A stretch of DNA of 64,000 nucleotides from Phanerochaete sordida (taxonomy: Eukaryota; Basidiomycota; Agaricomycetes; Polyporales; Phanerochaetaceae), in the NCBI GenBank assembly GCA_019973155.2, contig BPQB01000023.1, positions 1-64,000 on the forward strand. The letters are read 5' to 3'. The notes under the pieces were generated by a model that saw nothing but the letters and a program-made list of their open reading frames with translations, made no database searches and was not told the DNA's origin. The translations under genes and the position numbers were made by a program. Of this stretch, positions 50,730 through 61,939 are shown in pieces (positions within the stretch are counted from its first letter, which is position 1; the number at the start of each line of letters is the position of its first letter).

Positions 50730-51777
50730 ATGTCTGGAGCCATTAGATACTTGACCGCGAGGCTCGCGCAGCAGGTGCGCCCTGAGCTACAGCTGATGAC
50801 ACAGGTCAACCTCACGCATTCGCGAGTTAGATTGATGAGGAGCTCATGAGCGCGACGGGGGCGTTCAGCCTCGATCAGGTATTATATCTAGGGCCTCTCC
50901 CATGTAATGAAGCTCAAGAGTCATTCTGCAGTTGATGGAGCTTGCAGGGCTTGCTTGCGCGCAGACACTTGCGACATGTTACAAGAAAGACACCCACCCT
51001 CGCGTCCTCGTCTGCTGCGGGCCCGGAAATCAGGGAGGGGATGGTCTGGTGGCAGCCCGTCACCTGGGTCAGCGACGGATTTATCCGCCTATCGTATGGA
51101 TGCTTACCGTGCTGTGTGTTAGGCATGTTTGGCTACAACCCTACGGTGTGGTACCCAAAGGTGAGCCCATCACCGCTCGGTGGTGACTGTGATACCGAAG
51201 TCAGCTTCAGCCAGGATCCAAGGAGATATACCAGGTATCACCCTACGTCCTGGAGTGATCGCACGGACTGAACAGCTTCAAGCGCCTCCAAGCACAATGC
51301 CGCAACATGCGCATCCCCATTCTTGCACCCTCGACGGATGCCACCTCGCTGCGCGACGCGCTCGCACGCTCGGACGTCGTGCTCGACGCTATCTTCGGCT
51401 TCTCGTTCAAGCCGCCCGTCCGCGCACCATTCGACGACGCGCTGAAGCTCATCACGGACTCGAAGCTGCCCATCGTCTCCGTCGACATCCCGTCCGGCTG
51501 GGACGTCGAAGATGGCAACGCGGCCGGCGTGGGCCTCGAGCCTGACGTGCTCATCAGCCTCACGGCGCCCAAGGAGGGCTCACGCGAGTTCAAGGGCAGG
51601 CACTTCCTCGGCGGGCGGTTCGTGCCCAAGTACGTCGTGCCACGCCTCTTCCGCGCCCTTGCTAAGCATGAATGGTGTGATAGGGCCATGAACGAGAAAT
51701 TCGAGCTGAACCTGCCCGAGTACCCTGGCTTCGATCAGATTGTTGAGCTGGCTCCTGGTGCGCCCGGAAAATTGTGA
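50730..51777 (+). CDS. NNR1: NAD(P)H-hydrate epimerase
   Basis: This YjeF_N-domain enzyme interconverts the R and S forms of damaged NADHX and NADPHX so that a separate dehydratase can repair them. The start is ATG 50730 ([15 protein letters not shown]). Family landmarks are [39 protein letters not shown], and [15 protein letters not shown] with the catalytic-type aspartate. The chain ends in [20 protein letters not shown]. There is no YjeF_C kinase-like domain, as is normal in eukaryotes. Four short introns lie in the first half. GR follows on the same strand. Confidence 0.9.
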
Positions 51778-52543
51778 GAGAATATGAACGTGTACAAGAA
51801 CCATAAACGAAATGTACAACATCGCGAATTTATCCACTATCGCTTGAAGGCGAAGTCCCAGGACTGAGGCGTGGTATATAAGACCCCGGGAACCTTTCAG
51901 CGCGCGCCGAGTGGGAGCAGGATCAAGGGCCTGGCGGTCGGCTACAGCTCTGCTTGATTCCGCATTTGTCATGAGGTGGTTATGCATAAGGATCGTTCTC
52001 ATACTGGAGTCGGGTAAGGCACCCCAGTCCCCGCTCGCGGGATGTACACTCTGCTTTTCGATCTGCCTAACTTACACGTGCACACGACTTACGGCGGCTT
52101 CTGCATGACAATTAGCATTCTCAGACTGGAGTAAGTGTCATACCGACAATCTTCCAGGATCGTGTTCGCGAGCAGCGCCCTCCTCATATCCATCGCTGAA
52201 CCCTTTGCGCCGTTATCGTGGAAGCCAGCACTTGGACGCCTTTACACGCTTTGAGCACGATCGATACGACCTAGCCCCGCCATCTGCTGACCTAGCCGCA
52301 TTCGCTGGCAGAACACCTTCATCTTCGCACCCGCAGGCTGGTGCTCAGGATGTCGTGAGCAGCTGTGCGCGTTGTGTGTGCTTACGCACAAACCGCGCTC
52401 GGCCACGCGAGGCGATGGCGGGATGCATCACGTGATACGCGCTCTCGTAATTGGGTTTCGCTCGCGGTCTTGCGACAGCGAGAGCCTAGAGGCTCTTTGT
52501 CTCCGAACTCTGTCTCCGACCGCCATATAACACCTTCCAAAAG
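51778..52543. other. Upstream region of glutathione reductase
   Basis: These 766 bp hold no gene I can support. A CATATAAC element lies near 52523-52530, just before the proposed alternative upstream exon of glutathione reductase. Confidence 0.45.
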
Positions 52544-52712
52544 CTGGCTTCACGCTTCTCCATCGCCGTCCTCTCCCCCCGCCTCGCTCTTCGCAGCACA
52601 CCCTCGCCCGCCTTCCGTCTCTCCCAGGTACGTTCAGACAGCCCCCACGCTCCGGAGCGCCGCTCACGCGTCGCAGATTGTCCGAGCCTTCAACACCAAC
52701 GCAGCAGTCAGC
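52544..52712 (+). other. In-frame upstream exon encoding a mitochondrial-type presequence without AUG
   Basis: Starting at CTG 52544, codons run to 52627; a 49-bp GT-AG intron (52628-52676) follows; then 12 more codons join the glutathione reductase ATG 52713 in frame. The 40 encoded residues have no acidic residue and are rich in Arg, Ser, Leu and Ala (LASRFSIAVLSPRLALRS). The only in-frame stop lies further upstream, and no in-frame ATG occurs after it. The CTG has A at -3 and G at +4, a favourable initiation context. The alternatives are an undetected 5' exon carrying the AUG, or chance. Confidence 0.5.
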
Positions 52713-54732
52713 ATGCCGCCTCTCCCGCAACCCAGGCACGACGAGTACGACATCGTTTTCATTGGCGGAGGCAGTGGAGGCGTCGCGGGCTCGGTGCGTG
52801 CTGCGTCCCTCGCGCTTTGGCGTTGTGCTTACTGAGTGCTGCTTCCAGCGCCGCGCAGCGTCCTATGGCGCCAAGGTTGCGCTCATAGAGTCGACCCCTA
52901 AGCTCGGCGGCACCTGTGTCAACGTCGGTGAGTGTTCGTTCACACTGCGCGTGCTGTACGGCGTTCTGCGGCGACTCCGACTCGCAACATCGCTCCGATG
53001 ATCCGTGAGACCTTGTGCCTCGAGGGGTGGATTCTACAGGGGCGCGTGCGCGCTCGCTCGCGTTGTGAGCTCGCAAAGGTCTTCCACGAATGGATGGAGC
53101 GCTGCTAGCTGCCCTGAGGCTGCGAAGACTACGTCCTGCCGTCCGAAGTTGCTCCTGGGCAATGCAAGCGCAACTCAGACTGCCTCTTCTCACAATGTGG
53201 CCGAATGTTCAATAATCTTGTCATATTGTGCGATACCTGGAGCCGCTTGCTGACTCACTCTATTCGCAGGATGTGTGCCTAAGAAGGTTTGTCACGCACC
53301 ACGACGCGACTAAATGACTAAGACTGATGCGCTCTCCAGATTATGTGGCATGCTGCTGACATTGCAGACAAGATCAGGCATGCAGAGGGCTACCAGTTCA
53401 AGGGTCCCGGCATTGGCAAGCCCCAATTTGACTGGAAGTCCTTCAAGCCCCAGCGCGACGCATACATCCGCCGCCTGAACAGCATCTACGACAACAACGT
53501 CACCAAAGAGGGTGTCGACTACTTCGAGGGTTTCGGGAGCCTCAAGTCCCCGCAAGAGGTTGAGGTCAAGACTTCGGACGGCAAGACGCTCTCACTTAAG
53601 ACCAAGTACATTTGCGTCGCGACTGGCGGCCGCCCGACGGTTCCCTCAGACGACCAAATCCCTGGCGCGTCCCTCGGTATTGACTCTGATGGCTTCTTCG
53701 ACCTCGAAGAGCAGCCGAAGCGCGTCGCGGTCGTTGGCGCGGGCTACATCGCCGTCGAGCTTGCGGGTGTCTTTAACACGCTCGGCACGGAGACCCACCT
53801 CGTCATTCGTCACGAGAACTTCCTACGCACTTTCGATCCCGATATCTACCAGACCCTCGGCAAGTGGGCCGCGCACACGGGTATCAACATTCACCAGAAG
53901 TCCCAGGTGACGAAGGTCGAGGGCACCCAGGGCGGCCCGCTTACCGTGCACCTGAGCGGCGGCGAGAAGCTCGAGGTCGACGTGCTCCTCTGGGCGATCG
54001 GCCGTCACGCGAACACCGAGGGCCTCAACCTCGAGAAGCTCGGTGTGCAGCTCAACAAGAAGGGCGAGGTCGTCACGAACGAGTTCCAGGAGTCGAACGT
54101 CCCCGGCATCCTCTCCGTCGGCGACGTCTCTGGCCGCGTCCTTCTCACCCCCGTCGCGATCGCCGCCGGAAGGCGTCTGGCGAACAGGCTCTTTGGCCCT
54201 GCGAAGTACAAGGACGACAAGCTTGACTACACGAACATCGCCACCGTCGTCTTCTCGTGAGCGAGTCCTAGCCAGGTTTTTGCTCTTGTGCTGACACTTT
54301 GCAGACACCCGCCTATCGGCACGGTCGGTCTGACCGAGCCCGAGGCGATCGAGAAGTACGGCAAGGACAACATCAAGATCTGTACGCCCTCGTCCCTTTC
54401 CCTTCTTGAGCATCTACTGACACCTTCACAGACAAGTCGTCCTTCCGCGCGTTGTACTTCAGCCAGGTGTCCGAGGAGGAGAAGGAGCCGTCCGTGCACA
54501 AGGTGATCGTCGCCGGGCCCGAAGAGAAGGTCGTCGGCATCCACATCATCGGCCTTGGCAGCGACGAGATCATCCAGGGCTTCGCCGTCGCGGTCAAGAT
54601 GGGCGCGACCAAGCAGGACCTCGACGACACCGTCGCGATCCACCCGACGTCGGGCGAGGGTACGTCATCTTTCGTTGGTGGCCGAGTGGGCACTGCTGAC
54701 GCAGGATCCCAGAGCTCGTCACCCTCAAGTAA
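52713..54732 (+). CDS. GLR1: Glutathione reductase
   Basis: This flavoenzyme reduces oxidised glutathione with NADPH and is the main glutathione-recycling enzyme. From ATG 52713 the FAD-binding motif is [17 protein letters not shown]. The redox disulphide motif [13 protein letters not shown] is split by a 342-bp intron at 52928-53269. The NADPH-binding motif is [15 protein letters not shown], followed by [12 protein letters not shown] with the NADPH-selective arginine. The second FAD motif is [16 protein letters not shown]. The C-terminal active-site His-Glu pair is in AIHPTSGEE, completed across the last intron to EELVTLK and TAA at 54730-54732. Seven introns or so. An in-frame upstream exon could add a mitochondrial presequence. 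Confidence 0.95.
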
Positions 54733-55327
54733 GAAGGAGGCAGCAAAGTATATATGGTTAGAATCAAGTTGTATTATAGATACCGGAGGAATGCTATACC
54801 TGCCTCGTGGACCGGTCTGTGAGGTGACAGTGCGCGGAGTGGCATCTGTCCCTCAAGCACTTGCATAAAGTGCTCGTTTTTCGCCCGAGTACGCCACGCC
54901 TTCTCGCTGCCTCAGTCAAGCTTATCATCGATATCGTGCACGAAAGCCGACTTCCATAACGGACTCGGTATGATTGAAGGTGTCATGAAGGTGATCTTAC
55001 TGATACTTGGAGTGAATGAAATTGTCAGTCAGGGGGGCCGTAGCATGGAATCTGGACCTCACGCGGTGGCTTCGACGTGTGGCCGGCTCAAAACAATTAT
55101 GGCAGAAATAGAGAATAAGTCCGCGGCTGCAATGTGGACAGAATTTTATCCAACGGGCACTACGTACATGCCTCCTTCCACGCAAACGATTGGCCCGAGT
55201 TCGGGCATGAATGGCGCGGCAGATTAAACGAGTGAAATAGTAGTTGGGGGAGACACGCCGCAAAACGCGGGCGCGAAGGCTACGGGAGCACAGCGTACGC
55301 AAACGCAAAGATAATAATAGTGACGCA
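54733..55327. other. Convergent intergenic region
   Basis: This is the 3' flank of glutathione reductase and membrane protein copy B. An 85-codon frame at 54970 has a weakly hydrophobic start but nothing else to support it. Confidence 0.45.
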
Positions 55328-56649
55328 TCATACTGCGCTGTCCGACTGCTCTCCGCTCGACCTATCCCCTGCGCAGCCTTCCGCCGAGCAGCGAAGAGGG
55401 CCATCCGACGGTTTCGTCGCCAGCGACAAGACACTCCGCCCCTCAAACTCCATGTTGGGCGTGTGGGAACCTGTACCGGCCACCGTCTCGGAGCCGTACG
55501 CGGTGCTCGGATGGAGGAACTGAACTGTTGGCGCGCCGAACCCGGACGCCCCCAGCCGCTCTGTCTCCTTGACTTTCGCGATGGTCCACCCACGGCCCTG
55601 AGCAACTCGCAAGACGATGAGGAGTGGCGCGATGGACTGATGAGCCCCTTTGTCAGACGACCATACTCAATGATGATTTAATTGCAACTGACCTGCACCT
55701 GCCCCAGGATCGACAGTAGCATTAGGCTCGCCGTGTTCCCCTGCGCGTACGTGATCAGGAACGAGAGCGCGAACGCCGCATAGAGCAGCGCGGACTCGAT
55801 GAGCATCGCCGCGACCGAGAAGTACGGCGAGTCGGGCTCGTTCGCGCCGAAGGCCTTGCGGACCTGGTAGCGCATGTACAGAAGCTTCACGACGATGCCG
55901 AGCGTGCAGTAGCAGGTGACGGAGATCGACGAGGACCAGAACGTCAGGGCCATATTCGCGCTCGAGCTGATCCACAGTGCGCCCCCGGGGTCGGCAATTT
56001 GAGAGAGAAGAATACACGATGAAACTGGAAGGCGTGAGTAAGAACGAACACTCAAAAGGCGGGACGTGTACTCACTGACAGACAACACAAATCCGAGAAG
56101 TGCTGGGACTATCGCCCATCGGAATCGAGAGAAAGACCACAGGATGGAAAACCGGTATAGCTAGCACAGTCGTCGTTACGACGATATGATATGAGTCGCA
56201 TTTTGCGTACTCACCAGCAATCCGTCCGCAAACCACGCGTTGACGGTGTACGCGGCGGTACCTATCACGTTAACCTTCACCGAGCCTTCGAAGGTCTCGA
56301 AGGCGCCTGGTCCTCCGGGATAGTTTCGGTAATCGACGTAGGCCATTTGCAGAAGGCGCATCTGCGTGCCATTGCCGATGGAGCCCAGTATGAACACGCA
56401 GGAGATGAACGCGAGCATGCTATACGCGCTCTTCGGCGCGCGGCGTCGGTCGGCCCACCACGCGATAAAGCACAGGAAGAACAACGTTATGTGGACGCCT
56501 GTGCGTGCCTATGCGTCAGTATGTGAGGCACATGAAGGGCACGATGACAGCCCACCATACGCGATGTTGCCTATCCCGACGCCAGCGAGGTTGATCCTGT
56601 CAAGCCAGAGCTCCTCAGGAGTTTCATCGGGAATCCAGGCGGAGGACAT
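55328..56649 (-). CDS. Seven-helix membrane protein, copy B (inverted paralogue)
   Basis: The start ATG is at 56647-56649 (MSSAWIPDETPEELWLDRIN) and the stop at 55328-55330. The helices and landmarks match copy A: GVGIGNIAYGVHITLFFLCF, SIGNGTQMRLLQMAYVDYRN, SQIADPGGALWISSSANMAL, and SIAPLLIVLRVAQGRGW after the last intron. The hydrophilic tail differs in sequence. It shows the same intron after GNIAY as copy A, and the two genes point toward each other across POL12, hydrate epimerase and glutathione reductase. No function is known; receptor or transporter are both possible. Confidence 0.82.
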
Positions 56650-57684
56650 GTCGCGCTCTCGTAACTGGGGACCCAGCGGCAGGGGCAATGGGGGAGGGAG
56701 GCGGAGCCAAGAGAAGTGCACGCAGCCCGGGGACGGTCCAACGCAGATGTAGCGCAGCTGGTGATCTCCGCGACGTTGGTATTGCGGACGATATGGGCGC
56801 TGGACGTGACATCCGCGAATCAAGGGAGCGCTGTCGCCGCGGGAATGCGTGCGATGGGTATCATGCGTTGCCATCGCGCTGGCGTGCACGCCCCCACTCG
56901 CGATTCAAATCAAGCTCAGGTTCGTCCGCATTGCCGGCACAAGGTTCATGCAAGCTTTCGCGCTGCTGAAAGGCGAGTCGCGGCCGGTCGACGAAGTCGC
57001 AGGGGTCGTGTGGGGAATGTAGTATTCGGATAGTTAGACCAGGCACTCGTTGCTAGGTCCACAAGGAGCACGTTTTTCTCCGTGATAGACGAGGAACGTT
57101 ATGCGGCCAGCGACCAAAGACGAGATGTACGAATGACCGTGCGTACGCATATCGTGGTCACTGCAGCGCTTGCACAGCCGTTCAGATAAGGCGGCGGGCT
57201 CATAGCAGACTAGAATGCTGTCAGCTGCCCATGCGACATCACGAAGAGTCATTAACGCCTCACATTCCGGATCCATGCAGGGTCGAGCTATTCCTTGGGC
57301 GCCGTTCAGGGCTGAATCGAATAAAATGCTGACGGCGACCATGCATGCAATTCCGGGGACTGTGCAAAAATCTCGGCGTGAACGACGGATGGCAGAGTGC
57401 GTGAGTATGCACGTAACAGCAGCCTTCGTGGCGTCAGTTGTAGAAAGTGGATGCACTGCTCTGCGCGCTGTACTCGGCTTCTGACCGCCCGACTTTAGAT
57501 GACATCAGTCGCCGCGCTACCACGCAAAGGAGCAGCCGCATGGGACGAAGCACAGGAATGCCTGCTTCTTGACCGAAGCATAAGCACTAAGGTCTTATCA
57601 CCGGAATGCGGTGTGGAAGCATGCTGTTTGGAATGTAGATTGGTATCGTGGTCGGAGTACTGAGATGCTGTACTGCATCCGCGG
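56650..57684. other. Intergenic region without a supported gene
   Basis: These 1.0 kb lie between membrane protein copy B and the acetyltransferase. A 140-codon minus-strand frame at 57034-57456 lacks an ATG at its start and any domain. Nothing else is seen. Confidence 0.4.
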
Positions 57685-58660
57685 TCAGGCGGACTCTTTC
57701 CTAAGGATCGTGAGAGTGAAGTCATCGACACCGTTGCCGCCCTTCAGGCTCTGTTCGCCTTGTACGCGGTACCCGAAGTGTTGATACATGGCGATCTGTC
57801 AGAATTCAAAACCTCAGTATACTTACGAAGGAATAAGCATAGATCTCCTTTGCTCACATTGTGCTTCTCTTCGGCCTCGAAGATCATAGGCTTGTGATCT
57901 TCCTTAGCCTTGAAATTGAGAGGTGAGCACATTATGTCAAGAGCCAGAGTGACCACGCTCACAAATGCTTCACCGGCCTCAAGCAGCGCTCGTCCGATCC
58001 CGCGGCCACGGTATTCGGGAAGCACGCCGAAGGTGTTCATTGTCCACGACGCCTTCTTGACCCCGGGTCCAATTGCGGCATCAGAGATGGCCGCGTATTC
58101 GGGTAAAAACTGGAAGCAGCGCATCAGGAACGAACCACAGGGCAGGCTGAGTGTGCCGACCTTTGCCCACCAGTCCAGGGCGGTCTTCGGGAGCGTCTTG
58201 AGGAAGTCATCGAACCCTTGCGACCTCTGCACCTCACTAACATCATAGTCAGCACCGTAGAATAACAAGTCGTAAGCTCTCCATACTCTCCGCATATTTC
58301 GACACCAGGAGCATAGAAAGAGATGGTGCCGACGATCTGGTTGGTGTCATTGAGGAACGCCCCGTACAGATGGGCTCCGGCCGCTGTTCCGGCGGAGATG
58401 CTCCGCGCAAAAGCCAGCTGCAGCTGCTCGTCGCCAGACGTTCCGGCGCGCATGATAGAGTCTGGAGCATAGTCTTAGCACGCGCGGGTGCGGGACTAAA
58501 CTGCCTGCTTACCGCCGTCCCTCAGCGTCGACACGACGATCCTGGCAATCTGGTCCAGCTCGTCGGCTACAAAAACGTTCAGAGAGTTGTGTGACCCTGT
58601 TTAGATTGCACCCATACCTGTGGGCTTCGTGAGCCGGCGCACAGTGACGTTCTCGACCAT
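57685..58660 (-). CDS. GNAT-family N-acetyltransferase
   Basis: This is a GCN5-related acetyltransferase that would move an acetyl group from acetyl-CoA to an unknown small molecule or protein. The start is ATG 58658-58660 (MVENVTVRRLTKPT), the stop 57685-57687. The acetyl-CoA motif A is clear: FGVLPEYRGRGIGRALLEAG, with the R-G-R-G-I-G loop. The preceding strand (KASWTMNTFGV) and the C-terminal MYQHFGYRVQGE segment (motif B) also fit. An N-terminal insertion (FLKTLPKTALDWWAKVG) is like fungal GNAT proteins of unknown substrate. About four introns. No sign of a membrane or secretion signal. Confidence 0.82.
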
Positions 58661-59393
58661 GTTCGCTGCTCAGAACTTGGGGCGTTGGATAGCTTGCCAG
58701 GGCGCGCGATGTTGACTTTATCCATATTTCGCCTTCATCGGCGCCCTACGGCAGCCATAAAGATGGATAAGACCAAGATGTGTGGGCACAGTGATGTGCT
58801 TCCGGCGCAGCTTTTGTGTAATCTCAGCGATTGGGAGCATTCGGTGGTCCCATCGTTGTCCTGGGAACCGTCAGGGTCTTGTATCCGTCTTTCAAGATTC
58901 CAAGCAAGCAATCATACCGTCTCAGCGGAACGCTGACAGTGATTATCAGGATAAGTTCCCACCTTAAGCACTCGGGGATGGAGGAAGAGGAGCAGCGGTG
59001 AAGTTCGTAGGCGCCCAGCGCCCGCGAACAGTTCGACGACGGCGCTTGCATCTTTCCGTCATCATCGATATCCATCTCGCCTCCTCCTTCGCCGGACGGA
59101 TGCAAACACGCACGAACAGACAATTTTCACACCGCACTGATATGAAAGGCGTCCAGAGATGCATTTGCATTTCATAGCATTGAATCCGAGGCTTCTAGCC
59201 AGCGCGATACATCGCCCAAAGTCCAGACAAGATTCGTGACCTTTGATCTCGAGAAGGGCGCGTCCTAGAAGCACACCATCCGCCATCGAAGTCGAGTTAT
59301 GCCCTTAGCAGCTTGCGCTCTGAGTATGGAAATGACCTGTCAGCTGCGTGGTGCTTGATGTTAGCGCGTTGGTCCAGCACGGCATTCTTCCGC
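58661..59393. other. Acetyltransferase upstream region
   Basis: No supported gene. Short frames occur on both strands, including a 74-codon minus frame at 59062-59286 with no recognisable family. This is also the 3' flank of the UstYa-like cluster. Confidence 0.4.
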
Positions 59394-60093
59394 TCACCTT
59401 CCAGGCGACCCTCTGCTTTCAGCTTCAATATGTGCGCTGACATTGCGCCATACGCGGTAGTTCTGCTCGGTCGCGCCCATGACCGCGCTCCAGTCGCGGC
59501 AGGCGCGGGTGACGCCAACGGGGTGGCGCGCGTAGTCGCGCGCGAGGAAGTCGCCGGGCTCGAGGGCGGTGTCGGCGGCACAGAGGAACGTGCGGCGGAG
59601 GTAGTCGAAGCAGTGCGCGATGTGCCCGCGCGGCTCGTCCGCGCCCATCGTGCGCGCGAGCGCGTTCGCGAGGACGTGCACGCAGTGCAGCTCGTGGTAG
59701 AGCGCGACCTGCAGCTTGCGGTGCGCGGGCCCGAGGCGCACGAAGCCGGCGTGCGACCAGGACGGCCAGAGGAGCGTCCACTCCGCGTGCGACTCGGGCG
59801 CGTCGACGGCGTAGCGCGACGTCTCCTGGAACGTCAGCTCAGCACAGCCGACCTCTTCGGGGAAGTGCGCGATGAGGTGCGCGCTCATGGCCTCTGCGTA
59901 GGCTGATGTGAGGAGGGTCTATGATTCGCAGATGTGCTCGCGACGCACCATATTGCGTGGCATCTGTCCGCAGGATGTCTAGCGTAGCTGCTGGCACGGC
60001 GCGCCTGCTCACGCTCGCAATGCTGACTGCGACAGACAAGACGAGTAGTGCAAGCGCTGCGAGAGCACTTGGTCGTGTTGGCAATAGAGACAT
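59394..60093 (-). CDS. UstYa-like (DUF3328) protein A, both HxxHC motifs intact
   Basis: Exons 59949-60093 and 59394-59893 total 645 nt (214 residues). The N terminus carries a hydrophobic anchor or signal (LAALALLVLSVAVSIASV). Family hallmarks are the two HxxHC motifs: YHELHCVHVL and GHIAHCFDYLRRTFLC, the latter followed by AADTALEPGD and a terminal CRDW...NYRVW block. Ascomycete UstYa proteins are metal-dependent oxidases that cyclise Tyr/Ile-type side chains in ribosomal peptides such as ustiloxin; basidiomycete substrates are unknown. Likely in the secretory pathway. First member, by position, of a cluster of four genes. Confidence 0.87.
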
Positions 60094-60392
60094 AGACAGA
60101 GGGTATAGAAGGGAGATGGCAGGGATCTCTGTGGCTTCCCCGCATATACGGCCCTGGTTAAGGACCCGTCCCTGATGTAACAAGGTGAGGCGCGCATGAT
60201 CCTGGATACGCACACAGCGGAGCATAGCCTTCGGATTCATTCATCTGACAGCCATTCCGTATGTCTTCGCAAGTATTTACCTCTAACCACTGACACATCT
60301 CCAAAAATCGCAGCATAAAGTGTATTATACAGGCAGGTGTGAATGTACCCTCAGATAGTGGCATACTGTATCATGTACATTCCTACGCAAAG
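60094..60392. other. Promoter of UstYa-like A
   Basis: A short spacer between two same-strand genes; no gene is seen. Confidence 0.4.
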
Positions 60393-61335
60393 CTATGAGT
60401 AACAGAACCAGCCCTGCACCGAGACGGACTCACCAAGCAACAGGGACACGCCGTCCTGCCAGAAATCAACGACGCAAGGCTCGCCCGGCCGGCACGCGAA
60501 CTCGAAACTCAGGATCGCGTCGCGGCGACACGCGAACTTCTCCGTCACGGCCTTCTCCCCTGCGCGCAGGGCCAGGGTCGCCGCGGGAACCGCATCTCTG
60601 CGACGCGGGCGCGTCTTCCACGACAGCGTGTGCACGTCGAGGAAGTCGTAGTCGTCCGCGTCGAGGGCCCACACGTCGACGTCGACGCTGGGCGCGCTGA
60701 GCGTGACGTTCGCAGCCGCGGCGTCAGACGGGAGCGCGACGACGAGCTGGCAGAGCTCCATGCCCCAGTCGCGCACGCGGAACTGCGCGATGGAGCTGAT
60801 CTACGGGGCGGGGCACGTGAGGCGGGGCTGTGTCGAGGTGCTGGCCGGGGCGTACCGTGCTGTTTACGACGAACGGCTTGTCGTCCGCAGAGACCGTGCC
60901 TACTGTTGGCAGAAACGTGCGGTGCGTGTCGACAGGGAATACGTATTGCGGGCGCATGCTGCTGACCTGGGTCAGCACCAGGCCGAATGTGACGATGGGA
61001 TCCGGAGGGGTCGCATTGAGATACTTCCTGTTGACTCTTTCGAGGCCAATGTACTGGTTGGGACGTGGTAGGCGAATGGATTTGCTTGTTGACACGGAGG
61101 GGGAACTGGGATCCGAGAAGAAGAGCGTCACGTTCAGGACAGTGCAGAGCAGAGAGACCAGGACAGCCCAAATCTCGAATCGTCGCGGGATCCAGCTCCG
61201 GGCAGAGTCTAAAAGGTCACCAAATTCGCTGATGCAGTAACAAGATCGCAGCTTTCAGTACGCACCTCTGTCTACCTTCTCGTCTACCCCGTCTTCTTGA
61301 GGTAGAGGCTTGTACGCCTTCGTCGAGAACTTCAT
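60393..61335 (-). CDS. Single-pass secretory/membrane protein companion of UstYa-like genes
   Basis: Exons 61266-61335, 60856-61208 and 60393-60800 total 831 nt (276 residues). A short cytosolic N terminus (MKFSTKAYKPLPQEDG) precedes one transmembrane segment (IWAVLVSLLCTVLNVTLFF) and an extracytoplasmic domain. That domain begins PNQYIGLERVNRKYLN and continues PVDTHRTFLPTVGTVSADDK, QFRVRDWGMELCQLVVALP and VWALDADDYDFLDVHTLSW, ending GWFCYS. It has N-glycosylation-type sites and a few cysteines. I recall similar unnamed agaricomycete proteins lying beside DUF3328 genes, some annotated as But2-like; that label is tentative. Function unknown. Confidence 0.78.
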
Positions 61336-61939
61336 GCTGAGCTGCCAAAGGCCGAACGAGGAAGAAGTCGCGTCTACGTTGCCTAAGTTTCGTTCCTGAT
61401 ACTACGACCAGGGCATTACGTACCGAATACGCTCAGGGCTGCGGCCATTAGGTCGCACGCTCCCTGCGCAAGCAGCCTGCACCGCAAACGAATATCACCA
61501 TGTGCAGCTCGTTTTGCATTGACACAGCCATAGATGGCATCCACCGCCCCGGGAACCTGCCCGTTTCCCAATCACGGAGAAACATAGGCCGCTTATCCCC
61601 GTCCTAAGAGACCGCCCAGACCCTGAGGTTTCCGGGCTGATGGTTCGGTCGCCGAGTGGAAACGACGATGCTGCGGTCTCGGGTGGCGGTGGGGCGTATG
61701 AGGGGTAGGAGGTAGACTATACTCTTTATGTCCGTAATGCAGGCGAAGCGACGCAGGCTCCGTGCTGGTTTTCTGCGTTACGACGGTCGCAAAGGTAAAA
61801 TCACAAAATGGGAAACTGGCGCCACAACGCTGTTACGTAATCCGACGCCGAGGACTCTTCTCACGATTTTCCTTTGCCGCGCTCATTTCCAGCCGTCATC
61901 CCAGTTCGCGACTCTGGACGGAATAAAGCTAGGATTTCT
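61336..61939. other. Intergenic region inside the UstYa-like cluster
   Basis: This is the promoter of the companion gene and the 3' flank of UstYa-like C. No coding signal was accepted. Confidence 0.4.

Noticed and set aside
54970..55227. 85-codon frame with a hydrophobic start
   Set aside because: The start is only weakly signal-like, no intron or promoter supports it, and it lies in a convergent 3' region.
57034..57456. 140-codon minus frame
   Set aside because: It opens with GTG rather than ATG and has no recognisable domain; probably chance or a decayed fragment.
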